A DNA stretch of 64,000 nucleotides from Azospirillum picis. GTDB taxonomy: Bacteria > Pseudomonadota > Alphaproteobacteria > Azospirillales > Azospirillaceae. The stretch spans positions 463,225 through 527,224 of the forward strand of contig NZ_JAGINO010000001.1 of assembly GCF_017876115.1 (NCBI RefSeq). Direction: 5' to 3'. Positions 45,339-54,649 of the stretch are shown piece by piece. Positions within the stretch are counted from its first letter, which is position 1; every line of letters begins with the position of its first letter. The notes below the pieces were generated by a model. That model saw nothing but the letters and a program-made list of their open reading frames with translations. It was not told the origin of the DNA and did no database searches. The translations under genes were made by a program, and so were the position numbers.

Positions 45339-47084
45339 ATGCAGGACGGGTGGGGAAGCGCCTTCTGGCAGGGCGGCGGCAGGATGGGCGAGCGGGTGCG
45401 CTCCCATGACTGGCGCGCCACGCCCCTGGGGGATCCGCTGCACTGGCCGCCGGCATTGCGCACGGCGGTCAGCATCGTCCTGAATTCGCGCTTTCCCCAG
45501 GCGCTGGTCTGGGGGCCGGGCCTGGTCACCATCTACAACGACGCCTTCCGGCCGATCCTGGGCGGCAAGCCGGAGGCGCTCGGACGCTCCTTCCGCGACG
45601 TCTGGGCGGAAGCCTGGGACAGCATCGGCCCGATCGTCGACCGGGCCTTTGCCGGCGAGGCGACCTTCATCCAAGATTTCCCGCTGGTCGTCCGGCGCAG
45701 GGACGAACCGGAACAGGCGTGGTTCACCTTCTGCTACAGCCCGGTGCGGGACGAGAGCGGCGCCGTCGTCGGCATGATCGACACGGTGATCGAGACGACC
45801 GACGCCGTGCTCGCCCATCGAGGGGCGGCGGAGCTGAACGCGCGGCTGGAAGCCGAGGTCGCGCACCGCACGCACGAACTGCTCGCTGCGCAGGAGGCCC
45901 TGCGCCAGAGCCAGAAGATGGAGGCGGTCGGCCAGTTGGCCGGCGGCATCGCCCACGACTTCAACAACATGCTGGCGGTGGTCATCAGCGGCCTGAACCT
46001 GCTGCAGCGCCGCCTTGCCCGCGGCGACACCGATGTCGGCGCCTACATCGAGGGCGCCATGGACGGGGCGGCGCGGGCGGCGGCGCTGACCCAGCGGCTG
46101 CTCGCCTTTTCGCGCCGGCAACCGCTGGCACCGGAGGTGCTGGACCCCAACCGCCTGGTGCGCGGCATGGAGGATCTGCTGACCCGCACCCTGGGCGAGA
46201 CCATCGACATCGAGTTCGTGACCTCCGCCGGGCTGTGGGCGGTCGATGCCGACGCCAACCAGTTGGAGAACGTCCTGCTGAACATGGCGGTCAACGCCCG
46301 CGACGCGATGCCCGATGGTGGGCGCCTGACCATCGAGACCGCCAACATCCATGTCGACGATGCCTACGCGGCGGAGGCGGCGATCACGCCGGGGCAGTAT
46401 GTGATGATCGCGGTCACCGACACCGGGACCGGGATGGCGCCGGAGGTGGTGGCCAAGGCGTTCGATCCCTTCTTCACCACCAAGGAGGTGGGCAAGGGCA
46501 CCGGCCTCGGGCTGAGCCAGGCCTTCGGCTTCGCCCGCCAGTCCGGCGGCCACATCCGCGCCTACTCGGAGGTCGGGGTCGGCACCTCCCTCAAGCTCTA
46601 CCTGCCCCGTTTCCACGGCAAGGCCCAGAACAGGGCGGCCGTGCCGCTGCCCCGCACCACCGTCAGCCCCACCGGCTCCGCGCGCGAAATCGTGCTGGTG
46701 GTGGAGGACGAGGAGCGGGTGCGCACCTTCACGGTCGAGACGCTGCGCGAGCTTGGCTACACCGTCCTCCACGCCGCCGACGGGCGGTCGGCGCTGCGGC
46801 TGATCGACGGGGCGCCGGGCACCGCCGACCCGGCCGGACAGGCTGGCCGGGACGTGACGCTGCTGCTGACCGACATCGTCATGCCCGGCATGACCGGCCG
46901 GCAGTTGGCCGACGCCGCACGGGCGCGGCTGCCGGAGCTGAAGGTGCTCTACACCACCGGCTACAGCCGCAATGCCGTGATCCACAATGGCGTGCTCGAC
47001 CCCGGCACCAACCTCCTCACCAAGCCCTTCGGCATCGACCAGCTCGCGGCCAAGGTGCGCAGCGTGCTGGACGCGCCCGGCTGA
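45339..47084 (+). CDS. PAS hybrid sensor histidine kinase with C-terminal receiver
   Basis: A 581-residue cytosolic protein with no membrane helix. Residues about 40-155 form a PAS-like sensor with [19 protein letters not shown] coiled coil (160-190) leads to a HisKA-type H-box GGIAHDFNN (His206), then HATPase with [19 protein letters not shown] and KGTGLGLSQ. The C-terminus is a receiver (about 448-575, phospho-acceptor Asp512 in [11 protein letters not shown], Lys in LTKPFG). The HDFNN box marks the HWE/NtrB-like cytoplasmic group. The start at ATG 45339 is preferred because AGGTGA lies eight bases upstream; a GTG at 45327 is also possible. Orphan kinase; signal unknown. Confidence 0.85.
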   Translation: MQDGWGSAFWQGGGRMGERVRSHDWRATPLGDPLHWPPALRTAVSIVLNSRFPQALVWGPGLVTIYNDAFRPILGGKPEALGRSFRDVWAEAWDSIGPIVDRAFAGEATFIQDFPLVVRRRDEPEQAWFTFCYSPVRDESGAVVGMIDTVIETTDAVLAHRGAAELNARLEAEVAHRTHELLAAQEALRQSQKMEAVGQLAGGIAHDFNNMLAVVISGLNLLQRRLARGDTDVGAYIEGAMDGAARAAALTQRLLAFSRRQPLAPEVLDPNRLVRGMEDLLTRTLGETIDIEFVTSAGLWAVDADANQLENVLLNMAVNARDAMPDGGRLTIETANIHVDDAYAAEAAITPGQYVMIAVTDTGTGMAPEVVAKAFDPFFTTKEVGKGTGLGLSQAFGFARQSGGHIRAYSEVGVGTSLKLYLPRFHGKAQNRAAVPLPRTTVSPTGSAREIVLVVEDEERVRTFTVETLRELGYTVLHAADGRSALRLIDGAPGTADPAGQAGRDVTLLLTDIVMPGMTGRQLADAARARLPELKVLYTTGYSRNAVIHNGVLDPGTNLLTKPFGIDQLAAKVRSVLDAPG

Positions 47085-47090
47085 CCCCGC

Positions 47091-47516
47091 TCACACGTCG
47101 AGCACGCCGCGGCTGTTCTTGGCCACCAGCGCCTGGAAATACGGCCCCAGCTTGCCGTCGTCGAGGCCGAACGCCTGTTGGAAGCGGGCGATCAGGTCGC
47201 GTTCCCCCTGCTCCGCCTCGCCGTCGGCCATGGCGCTGTCGATCATGTTCAGCAGGATGCAGAGGCGTTGCTGCTCGTTCAGCTTCGGCGCCGCGTCGGC
47301 GAGGAAGGCGTCGGGCGTGGTGGAGCGGGCAAACTTGAAGCACCGGTCCAACTCCTCCCGCGTGGCGCTGCGGCCCAGCACCGAGACGAGGTGCCCGACC
47401 TCCTCCGGATCGATCTCCCCGTCCGATCCCATGCAGTAGATCAGCGACACCACCAGCGCGCGCCGCGGGGTGAGCTCCAGGGGCGCGTTGCCCTTGAACA
47501 TGTCGAACAGACCCAT
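47091..47516 (-). CDS. TerB-family tellurite-resistance-like protein
   Basis: A 141-residue all-helical protein of the TerB fold. Acidic and conserved helical motifs include LVVSLIYCMGSDGEIDPEE and ILLNMIDSAMADGEAEQGERDLIARFQQAF, the two Asp-Gly metal-binding loops typical of TerB. No ter operon is present. Start at 47516 (MGLFDMF) is supported by GGGAGG nine bases upstream. It is convergent with the previous kinase, with a six-base gap. Confidence 0.85.
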   Translation of the reverse strand: MGLFDMFKGNAPLELTPRRALVVSLIYCMGSDGEIDPEEVGHLVSVLGRSATREELDRCFKFARSTTPDAFLADAAPKLNEQQRLCILLNMIDSAMADGEAEQGERDLIARFQQAFGLDDGKLGPYFQALVAKNSRGVLDV

Positions 47517-47818
47517 TCCATGAACCTCCCCAAACGTTCTGATGACCGCGCATTTGGGTCCGGTGCACATGCCGTGCAAGACGGGTGGAAAAGTGATTTT
47601 TCCGGGATGATATGGAAATCAAAGGATCGCAGGAACGCCCTCTTCGACGGCCGGTCGGCACGCAGGGACTTCGGATGCGCCGCCAGGAGCTTTGAGACGG
47701 CGATCCGAGACGTGCAGGCATCGCCCATGGCGCTTTCCCGGTTCGCCGGCACGGCCTGCGGAACCGGCGGGCCGCAGGGCGCGGACAGGCAAGGGACATC
47801 AGGGAAAATGCTGAGCGG

Positions 47819-50611
47819 ATGGCCGTTGAATCGCCCACCGGCGGCGTGGGAAACCATGATAGTTTGAGCCATAAGTATCATTCCGCGGGGGAACGGGTGG
47901 GACGCTTCGTACGGGGCGCTCTGGTGATGGTCGTCGTGCTGGCCGCGATGGCGGGCAACGCGGCCCACAAAATCTACCGCGATCATCAGGACACGCAGCA
48001 GCGCCATTACTCCATGGTCCGCGACATGGCCCGGCTGGTGGACGACCACGTCCGTCATACGATCCATTCCGCCACCGTGGCACTCGACCAGACGGCCGCC
48101 ATGGTGGCGGAGGCCGGCGGGCCGGCGCAGGTGCGCGACCTCCGGCACTGGGCGCGGCTGCGCGACTATGCGGCCCATGTCGAGGGCGTCGAGACCGTGT
48201 GGATCTTCGACGCCGACGGGCAGGCGGTCCTCGATTCGGCCAGCTTTCCCAACCGGGCGGCGGCGATCTCCCGGCGGACGGCCTTCCAGGAGCTGCGCAA
48301 CGGCACCGGGCTGTATATCTGCTCCGGGCTGACGGACCGTGTCGGGCCGCTGCCGCTTGTCTTCTCCGTATCCCGCCCGCTGCACGACGACGAGGGGCGC
48401 TTCGTCGGCGTCGCGGCGGCGGCGATCAGGGTCGATCACCTGACGAACTTCTACGACCTGCTCGATTTCGACCTCGACCCGCTGATCGGCGTCTATCGCC
48501 CGGACGGCGAGATCCTCGCCCGCCACCCCGCGACGGGGACGGCCGTCGGACGATCGGTCGCCGACAGCCCCCTGTTCCGGACCAAGCTCCGCGAGGCGCC
48601 GGAGGGTCAGTATCTCACGCCCTCGGTGCTCGACGGCACCGTGCGCATCGTTGCCTACCGCACGGTGCAGGATTACGGGCTGGTGGTGCTGACCGGCATC
48701 GGCCTGGACGAGGCGATGGCCGAGTGGCGCGCCCGCAGCGTCGACACGGTGGTGGCGGCAGTGCTCGGGCTGCTGGCGGTGCTGGCGGCGCTGGCCTGGG
48801 GGCTGCGCTTCCTTGATCGCGAGCGCAAGGCGCAGGTGGCGCTGGCGGAGGCGCGCAGCGCCGTCGAGCGGACCAGCGCCGAACGCGACGAGAGCGCGCG
48901 GCTGGCCGCCGCGCTGGACCATGCCCGCGACATGGCGGAGACCGCCCGGCAGGCGGCCGAGGCCGCCAACCGTGCCAAGGGGGAGTTCCTGGCCGGGCTG
49001 AGCCACGAGCTGCGCACGCCGCTGAACGCGGTGATCGGCTTTGCCGATCTCATCGCGCGCGAAGCGGAGGGGCCGGTCGGGACGCCCGTCTACCTCCAGT
49101 ATGCCGGCAACGTCCGCGATTCCGGACAGCATGTGCTGGAGCTGATCAACGAGATCCTCGATCACGCGCGGGCCGAGGCCGGGGCGCTGCGCATCGAGGA
49201 GGGACCCACCGACCTGGAGGCGGCGGCCGATTTCGCCCTGCGCATGCTGACCCCCCGCGCCGAGCGGGCCGGCGTGCGGCTGTCGGCGGCGGTGGCGCCG
49301 GCCGTGCGCCGGCTGCGCGCCGACGACCGCCGCCTGCGCCAGATCCTGCTGAACCTCGTCGCCAACGCGGTCAAGTACACCCCGGCCGGCGGATCGGTCG
49401 CCGTTTGCGCGGTGCTGGAGGACGGGCAGCCGGTGATCCGCGTCACCGATACCGGGCTCGGCATTCCGGCCGAGGACGTGGACCGGGTGATGGAGCCCTT
49501 CGTCCGCATCGAGAACGCCGCCGGACGCCGGGTGGAGGGGGTCGGGCTTGGATTGCCGCTGACCAAGCGGCTGGTGGAGCTGCATGGCGGCCGGCTGGAA
49601 CTGCGCAGCAGCCTGGGGATCGGCACCACGGTCACGGTGCGCCTACCCCCGGACCGGCTGCCGCCTGCCGCTCCCCCTGCCCCGTCCCTGGCCATTTCCC
49701 CGGGCGTTTCCGCAGCCCCGCCTCTTGCCCCGCCTCTTGGCCCGCCTGTCGGCGGGGCGTGGTCCCGGGCGTCCGCCGCCGTGCCGCCGCTGTCCATCCT
49801 GCTGGCCGACGACGACCCCACCGTGCGCGGCATGGTCATGGAGCTGCTCGGCGGTTGGGGACACCGGGTGACCGGGGTGGCCAACGCCAACGAAGCGCTG
49901 GTCGTGCTGGCCGGCTCCGGGCGGCTGGACCTGTTGATCAGCGACGTCGTCATGCCGCCGGGCATGGACGGGACGGAACTGGCGCGGCAGGCGGTGCGGA
50001 TGCGCCCGGGCCTGCCGGTGCTGCTGGCGTCCGGCTTCGCCGCCCATGCCGTCGCCGATGCCTCCGCCTTCGGCCCGGACGTCACGATGATCGCCAAGCC
50101 CTTCTCCGCCGAGGAACTGCTGGCCCAGCTTTCCCGCATCGCCGCCCTGCGCGGCGCGACGGCGGACCCGCTGCCCGCCAGGCCGGCCGTTCCCCCCGCC
50201 GTTCCGCCGGACACGGCGTCCCCGCGCCTGCTGATCGCCGAGGATCTGGCGATCAACCGCGAGCTTCTGGCCGCCCTGTTCCGTGACAGCGGCTACCGCA
50301 TCGACCTCGTGGGCGACGGGGCGGCGGCGGTGGAGGCCGTGCGCGAGGCCGATTACGACCTGGTGCTGATGGACGTCCACATGCCCGTCATGGACGGGCT
50401 GGAGGCCTGCCGGGCCATCCGGGCGATGCCGCCGCCGCGCAACGCGGTGCCGGTCCTGGCGCTGACCGCCGGCTCGTCGGACCAGGAGCGGCGCCGGTGC
50501 CGCGAGGCGGGCATGGACGGGTACATCGGCAAGCCGTACGACCGCGACACCCTGATGCGGCAGGTCGCCCGCAGCCTGTCCGCAGGCATGGACCGCGCGG
50601 CGTCGGCTTGA
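47819..50611 (+). CDS. Hybrid sensor histidine kinase with two receivers
   Basis: A 930-residue membrane hybrid kinase. A TM helix (about 30-47), a periplasmic double-PAS/dCache-type sensor (about 50-300; VWIFDADGQAVLDSASF, GVYRPDGEILARHPATG), and a second TM (310-330) precede a coiled coil. H-box SHELRTPLNAV (His396), HATPase (NAVKY, DTGLGIPAE, GVGLGLPL), a Pro-rich linker, then receiver 1 (about 660-780) and receiver 2 (about 803-920; YDLVLMDVHMPVMDG). Receiver 1 keeps the phospho-acceptor Asp in LLISDVVMPPG. This layout fits phosphorelay control through a separate Hpt protein. The ATG at 47819 lies after GCTGAGCGG, a weak site. Confidence 0.88.
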   Translation: MAVESPTGGVGNHDSLSHKYHSAGERVGRFVRGALVMVVVLAAMAGNAAHKIYRDHQDTQQRHYSMVRDMARLVDDHVRHTIHSATVALDQTAAMVAEAGGPAQVRDLRHWARLRDYAAHVEGVETVWIFDADGQAVLDSASFPNRAAAISRRTAFQELRNGTGLYICSGLTDRVGPLPLVFSVSRPLHDDEGRFVGVAAAAIRVDHLTNFYDLLDFDLDPLIGVYRPDGEILARHPATGTAVGRSVADSPLFRTKLREAPEGQYLTPSVLDGTVRIVAYRTVQDYGLVVLTGIGLDEAMAEWRARSVDTVVAAVLGLLAVLAALAWGLRFLDRERKAQVALAEARSAVERTSAERDESARLAAALDHARDMAETARQAAEAANRAKGEFLAGLSHELRTPLNAVIGFADLIAREAEGPVGTPVYLQYAGNVRDSGQHVLELINEILDHARAEAGALRIEEGPTDLEAAADFALRMLTPRAERAGVRLSAAVAPAVRRLRADDRRLRQILLNLVANAVKYTPAGGSVAVCAVLEDGQPVIRVTDTGLGIPAEDVDRVMEPFVRIENAAGRRVEGVGLGLPLTKRLVELHGGRLELRSSLGIGTTVTVRLPPDRLPPAAPPAPSLAISPGVSAAPPLAPPLGPPVGGAWSRASAAVPPLSILLADDDPTVRGMVMELLGGWGHRVTGVANANEALVVLAGSGRLDLLISDVVMPPGMDGTELARQAVRMRPGLPVLLASGFAAHAVADASAFGPDVTMIAKPFSAEELLAQLSRIAALRGATADPLPARPAVPPAVPPDTASPRLLIAEDLAINRELLAALFRDSGYRIDLVGDGAAAVEAVREADYDLVLMDVHMPVMDGLEACRAIRAMPPPRNAVPVLALTAGSSDQERRRCREAGMDGYIGKPYDRDTLMRQVARSLSAGMDRAASA

Positions 50612-50680
50612 GGCCCGCCCGAGCCCGATGCCGATCCCGCCGGGCGCGCCGTGGCCTGCCGGGCCGGCGCGGACAGCCTG

Positions 50681-50956
50681 CTATTCGAAGACCTGGGGGA
50701 AATGGGCGAGGCGCCGGCCGAACAGGCCCTGGCCGGTGCCGTCGGCCGCCGGCGTCGGTTGCGCGGCCGCCCCGCCGGCCAGCGTGCGGACCGGTGTCGG
50801 CCGGGGGCGGCGTTCGGATTTGTCCGGCGGCGCGTAGAAATGCAGGGTCAGTTGGCCGTTGGCTTCCGCCGCATAGGGCAAGCCGGGAACCGTCCGGCGT
50901 TCGGCGCCGGGAAGCACATACTGGTCACCTTGATCGGTGCGTTCGATATGCGGCAT
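50681..50956 (-). CDS. Small protein of unknown function
   Basis: A 91-residue protein, MPHIERTDQGDQYVLPGAERRTVPGLPYAAEANGQLTLHFYAPPDKSERRP. An AGGAAC site precedes the ATG by seven bases. A Pro-rich C-terminal half ends QVFE. I recognise no family. It is convergent with the kinase gene and has 130 bases to the pit gene. Confidence 0.55.
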   Translation of the reverse strand: MPHIERTDQGDQYVLPGAERRTVPGLPYAAEANGQLTLHFYAPPDKSERRPRPTPVRTLAGGAAAQPTPAADGTGQGLFGRRLAHFPQVFE

Positions 50957-51089
50957 GACCGGTGTTCCTGTCTCCACCCGACCGATCCTGCCGTTCCGGC
51001 TCGGCCGGGTCAAGGCCAGGCTGCTGCCCCGAAGGGTTATTCGTTCGCGTGGCGTTCTCCGGCGCCGCTTTCTCCCTCCCCGGCCCCTC

Positions 51090-52103
51090 TCAGCGGACCA
51101 GGACCGCGGCCACCAGCAGGTAGGACAGCCAGGCGACGATGCCGGCGGCGGGGATCGTCAGCACCCAGGCCCAGACGATTCGCCCGGCCAGCCCCCAGCG
51201 CACCGCCGAGGTGCGGCGGGCCGACCCCACCCCGACGATCGCGCCGGTGATGGTGTGGGTGGTCGACACCGGGATGCCGAGCCAGGTGGCGCCGAACAGG
51301 GTCATGGCGCCGGCGGTCTCGGCGCAGAAGCCCTGGTAGGGTTTCAGGTCGGTGATGCGCGACCCCATGGTGCGGACGATGCGCCAGCCGCCCATCATGG
51401 TTCCCATGCCCATCGCGAGCTGGCAGGCGATGATCACCCAGAACGGCACGTGGAAGCTGCCGTCGAGCATGCCCTGGCTGTAGAGCAGCACGGCGATGAT
51501 GCCCATGGTCTTCTGCGCGTCGTTGCCGCCGTGGCCCAGGCTGTAGAGCGCCGCCGACAGCAGTTGGAAGTGGCGGAACTGGCGGTCGACCGCGAAGGGC
51601 GGCACCCGGCGCAGCGCCCAGGACAGCACCAGCATCAGCAGCAGCGCCAGCAGCAGGCCGATGCCCGGCGACAGCACGATGGCGACCGCGGTCTTGGTGA
51701 AGCCGCTGGCGATGATGGCGCCGACCCCGGCCTTGGCGATGCCGGCCCCGGCGATGCCACCCACCAGCGCATGGGAGGAGGAGGAGGGCAGCCCCAGCCA
51801 CCAGGTGATCAGGTTCCAGCCGATGGCGCCGATCAGGGCGGCCAGGATCACCGCGGGATCCATCACCGCCGGGTCGACCAGGCCGGTGCCGACGGTGGTG
51901 GCGACGTGCAGGCCGAAGAACAGGAAGGCGATGAAGTTGAAGAAGGCCGCCCACAGGACCGCCAGCTTCGGCGACAGCACGCGGGTCGACACCACCGTGG
52001 CGATGGAGTTCGCCGCGTCGTGCAGGCCGTTGATGAAGTCGAAGGCGAGCGCCACCAGGATGATGACGAGGATCGCCGGCAGACCGAGTTGCAGGGCCTC
52101 CAT
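51090..52103 (-). CDS. pit: Inorganic phosphate transporter, PiT family
   Basis: A 337-residue low-affinity phosphate transporter. The two PiT repeat signatures are FDFINGLHDAANSIATVVSTR and YSLGHGGNDAQKTMGIIAVLLYS, with about ten membrane helices and the WLGLPSSSSHALVGG and GIPVSTTHTITGAIVGVG motifs that line the transport path. It follows the DUF47 gene by seven bases, the classical orfA-pit pair of alphaproteobacteria. Confidence 0.95.
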   Translation of the reverse strand: MEALQLGLPAILVIILVALAFDFINGLHDAANSIATVVSTRVLSPKLAVLWAAFFNFIAFLFFGLHVATTVGTGLVDPAVMDPAVILAALIGAIGWNLITWWLGLPSSSSHALVGGIAGAGIAKAGVGAIIASGFTKTAVAIVLSPGIGLLLALLLMLVLSWALRRVPPFAVDRQFRHFQLLSAALYSLGHGGNDAQKTMGIIAVLLYSQGMLDGSFHVPFWVIIACQLAMGMGTMMGGWRIVRTMGSRITDLKPYQGFCAETAGAMTLFGATWLGIPVSTTHTITGAIVGVGSARRTSAVRWGLAGRIVWAWVLTIPAAGIVAWLSYLLVAAVLVR

Positions 52104-52110
52104 CGCCGCC

Positions 52111-52755
52111 TCAGACCTGGTCGAGGGTGATGCCCGCGACCAGGTCGCCGACGTCGTCGCAGCGGTCGGTCACCGCCTCCAGCATCTCGTACAGCTCGCG
52201 GCGGCCGAGGAAGGCGATCATGTCGGGCTTCTCGGCGATCAGCGACTGCAGGGCGCCGCGCAGGACGTCGTCGGCCTCGTCCTCCAGGTCGGACAGCCGG
52301 CCGCAGAGATGGTCGATGCGGTCGGCGTTGCGCGCGATGGCGCCCAGCAGCGGCATCAGTTCCAGCAGCAGGTCGGCCTGCTGGCGGATCAGCGCCACGA
52401 AGCGGCACATCGGCTCGTCGAAGGTCTCGATGCCGTACAGGCCGGCGTGGCGCGGCACCTCGTCCATCAGGTCGATGGCGTCGTCCAGCGCGTTGATCAG
52501 CGACAGGATGTCCGACCGGTCGAAGGGCGTGATGAAGGCACGGTGGAGGTCGCGGCCGGCGTCCTTGGCGACGCGGTCGGCGTCCTTCTCCACCCGCTTC
52601 AGCGTGGCGATCTTCTCGGCCCGTTCCCCCGGCCCGGCTTCGATCACCGCCTCCAGCGCCGCCGCCGCCGCCACGATGTGGCGGGCCTGCTCGACGAACT
52701 GGTCGATGAAGCGTTCCTCCTTCGGCATCAGCGAACGGAATGCGCGCAGCAGCAT
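52111..52755 (-). CDS. DUF47/PhoU-like protein
   Basis: A 214-residue helical protein of the PhoU-like DUF47 family (MLLRAFRSLMPKEERFIDQF at the start; VEKDADRVAKDAGRDLHRAFITPFDRSDILSLINALDDAIDLMDEV in the centre). It is cytosolic. In Sinorhizobium meliloti the homologue (OrfA) is encoded with Pit. It is thought to modulate the permease. The first gene of the two-gene operon, under a possible Pho box. Confidence 0.9.
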   Translation of the reverse strand: MLLRAFRSLMPKEERFIDQFVEQARHIVAAAAALEAVIEAGPGERAEKIATLKRVEKDADRVAKDAGRDLHRAFITPFDRSDILSLINALDDAIDLMDEVPRHAGLYGIETFDEPMCRFVALIRQQADLLLELMPLLGAIARNADRIDHLCGRLSDLEDEADDVLRGALQSLIAEKPDMIAFLGRRELYEMLEAVTDRCDDVGDLVAGITLDQV

Positions 52756-52827
52756 GGGGCGGTGTCTCGCATAGGCTTCGAATTCGGGCTGCTCTTACCA
52801 CGCTTCTCGATGCGGTGCAGCGGCAGC

Positions 52828-52856
52828 CTGTCATGTAAACGCCATGAAACAGTCAT
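52828..52856. promoter_or_regulatory. Three-repeat Pho box upstream of DUF47-pit
   Basis: Three 7-base units spaced by four bases: CTGTCAT, ACGCCAT, CAGTCAT, a PhoB-site pattern with 11-base periodicity. It lies 73 bases before the DUF47 start on the opposite strand, and about 100 bases before the secreted-protein gene at 52959. Repression of orfA-pit by PhoB at low phosphate is known in S. meliloti. The unit orientation reads toward the rightward gene, so either gene could be controlled. Confidence 0.65.
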
Positions 52857-52958
52857 GCGGTGCCAAAATCGCCACACATCGCGTCCGGCACCGGCTTTTC
52901 CGCGCCGGCCGGCCACCCCAGATGTCGGACAGGCCCGACCACCCGCAGGTGTCCCGTC

Positions 52959-53504
52959 ATGATACGCCCGCCCTTCCCGCCCCGTCCCGCCGCGGCCGCG
53001 CTCGCGCTTGCACTGTCCGCCGTGCCGTCGGGGGCCTCGCCGGCGCAGGCGCAATCGGCCGCCCCGCCGGCCACGGCGGAGGATGCCTGCAGCCCGACGG
53101 TGGCGGCGGCGCTCGACACCTGGGATGCCGGGATGGCGGCGGCCGAGCGGTTCGGCGACCGGGCGGTGGCTCTGGCCCGCGAGAAGGGCCGCGATTACCT
53201 GCTGCCGCTGCTGGGCATCGATCCGAAGGCCGTGCCGCAGCAGGACGGTGCCGGGACGAACGGCACCACCGACCAGCTCGGCCGTGCGGTGGAGGACAGC
53301 CGCAACGATCCGCCCAAGCGCAGGCAACTGTGCATCGCCGTCTCCCGCGGGCTGGAGGATGCCCGCGGCACGGCCGGCGCCGGGCTCGACGCCCTCAAGC
53401 GCGCGCTGGAGGACTGGCGCCTGACCCCGCCGCCGCCCGCCCCCACCCCCTCCCCCACCCCCTCCGGCCCGGCGCCCGGCGCCGGCGGCATGATCCGGAC
53501 CTGA
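52959..53504 (+). CDS. Secreted protein of unknown function
   Basis: A 181-residue protein with an N-terminal signal peptide (MIRPPFPPRPAAAALALALSAVPSGASPAQA). The mature part has a helical, Asp-rich segment with RFGDRAVALAREKGRDYLLPLLGIDPKAVPQQDG and two cysteines (EDACSP near residue 44 and QLCIAVS near 125). It ends in a Pro-rich tail, then GAGGMIRT. No family recognised. The Pho box upstream reads in its direction, so phosphate-linked expression is conceivable. Confidence 0.65.
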   Translation: MIRPPFPPRPAAAALALALSAVPSGASPAQAQSAAPPATAEDACSPTVAAALDTWDAGMAAAERFGDRAVALAREKGRDYLLPLLGIDPKAVPQQDGAGTNGTTDQLGRAVEDSRNDPPKRRQLCIAVSRGLEDARGTAGAGLDALKRALEDWRLTPPPPAPTPSPTPSGPAPGAGGMIRT

Positions 53505-53727
53505 CCGTCCTTCCACCCATCCATCCGGCGGGCCGATGTCCAAAAGGAGGCTCGGCGCAAGAGGCGACCTCCGCCCAAGCCGTCCGGAATTTGCCGCCTC
53601 TGCCCCGCGAAACGGTCACAGGCGGAATAATGTCGGCGCCCCTATGTTGATGTCAGCGAAGGGCCGCCCGCGGCGCCGGTCACACGGCGTCCGGGACCTG
53701 GCCCGGATCGCGGCGGGGTGCCGGGGT

Positions 53728-53766
53728 GTTCGTTTTGTCACAGACCGGTGTTTGTCACAAACGAAC
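53728..53766. promoter_or_regulatory. Inverted and direct repeats in the 348-base gap
   Basis: GTTCGTTT (53728-53735) and AAACGAAC (53759-53766) are inverted, and TTGTCACA occurs twice, 17 bases apart, within them. This looks like an operator. The flanking gap (53505-53852) holds no gene that I can support; the likely promoter for the small gene at 53853 lies in or after this site. Confidence 0.45.
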
Positions 53767-53852
53767 GTCATAATCCCTGTTGTGAAAACCGGGACCAAAG
53801 ATCAGGCTGTTCGTACCTCCAACCAATTCCCGAGCATGGGAAGGTGCCATCC

Positions 53853-54101
53853 ATGAATCTGCACAGTCTGGCCAGCGACATGGTGAATACCGCTCTGGCC
53901 TGTGAAAAGGCGCTCCCCGGACGGGCGAACGCCGACGAGTACGACCTGGCCCGTCAAATCCTGGCCGAACCCGACCACGCCTGGCACGTCTGCGAGACCT
54001 ACGCCCGTGCCGTCAGCATTCCGGTCGAACAGCTTCCGGTCAGCCAACTGCGCGGCCTCATCAGCGACATCGTTCTTTCCAAGCTCCCCCGATACGACTG
54101 A
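53853..54101 (+). CDS. Small protein of unknown function
   Basis: An 82-residue protein (MNLHSLASDMVNTALACEKALPGRANADEYDLARQILAEPDHAWHVCETYARAVSIPVEQLPVSQLRGLISDIVLSKLPRYD). It is helical and acidic overall with two cysteines. GGAAGG lies nine bases before the ATG. The family is unknown to me. Confidence 0.65.
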   Translation: MNLHSLASDMVNTALACEKALPGRANADEYDLARQILAEPDHAWHVCETYARAVSIPVEQLPVSQLRGLISDIVLSKLPRYD

Positions 54102-54198
54102 TTTCCTCGATCCCAGGTGCCGGCCCCAGTTTCCGGGCCAATTGCCGGAACGAGCCGGGTTCTTACATCCCGCAATCATCAAGTTCCGTGGTGCCGCC

Positions 54199-54489
54199 AT
54201 GGCGATCGAGCTTCATTCCTTCACCGTAACGCTGGCCGTCGCGGATGCGACCGGGTGCGCCAGCGCCGCCGAACATCGTGCCCGCATCTGGAAGGCCGTC
54301 TCCGACCTGTCGGCCGCGGTCCGCAGCGCCGGCATGACGACCGAGGCCCGCTTCCGCGGCCAGGACCGCCAGGGTCATGTCCTGTTCGAGGCGACCGATG
54401 CCGGCGCCGCCTTCCTGCGCGGCCTGCCGACCATCACCCGCGTCGACGACGCGCGCCTCAACGGCGGGCGGGTCGTCCTTCGTCACTGA
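54199..54489 (+). CDS. Small protein of unknown function
   Basis: A 96-residue protein (MAIELHSFTVTLAVADATGCASAAEHRARIWKAVSDLSAAVRSAGMTTEARFRGQ...). Alternating strands and one helix suggest a small alpha/beta fold. No strong ribosome site is visible; the codon pattern is consistent with coding. It is followed by the strong terminator at 54538. Confidence 0.5.
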   Translation: MAIELHSFTVTLAVADATGCASAAEHRARIWKAVSDLSAAVRSAGMTTEARFRGQDRQGHVLFEATDAGAAFLRGLPTITRVDDARLNGGRVVLRH

Positions 54490-54537
54490 CGGCCTCTTCA
54501 CCGACGGCTTCATCGCCGTCGGCCCGGCCCCATCGAC

Positions 54538-54580
54538 GCGAAGGCCCGCCGCACCCGGTCAGGGTGCGGCGGGCCTTCGC
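54538..54580 (+). terminator. Long hairpin after the 54199 gene
   Basis: A perfect 19-base stem (GCGAAGGCCCGCCGCACCC, loop GGTCA, then complement) lies 48 bases after the stop. It is one of the longest hairpins in the window. No T-run follows, so it may act bidirectionally with the convergent gene at 54650. Confidence 0.7.
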
Positions 54581-54649
54581 ATGATCCTCCGGCTTGCGGT
54601 CCCCAGGCTGCCGGCCCGTCCGGGGCCGGCGTTTGGCCCGGCGCGCGGG

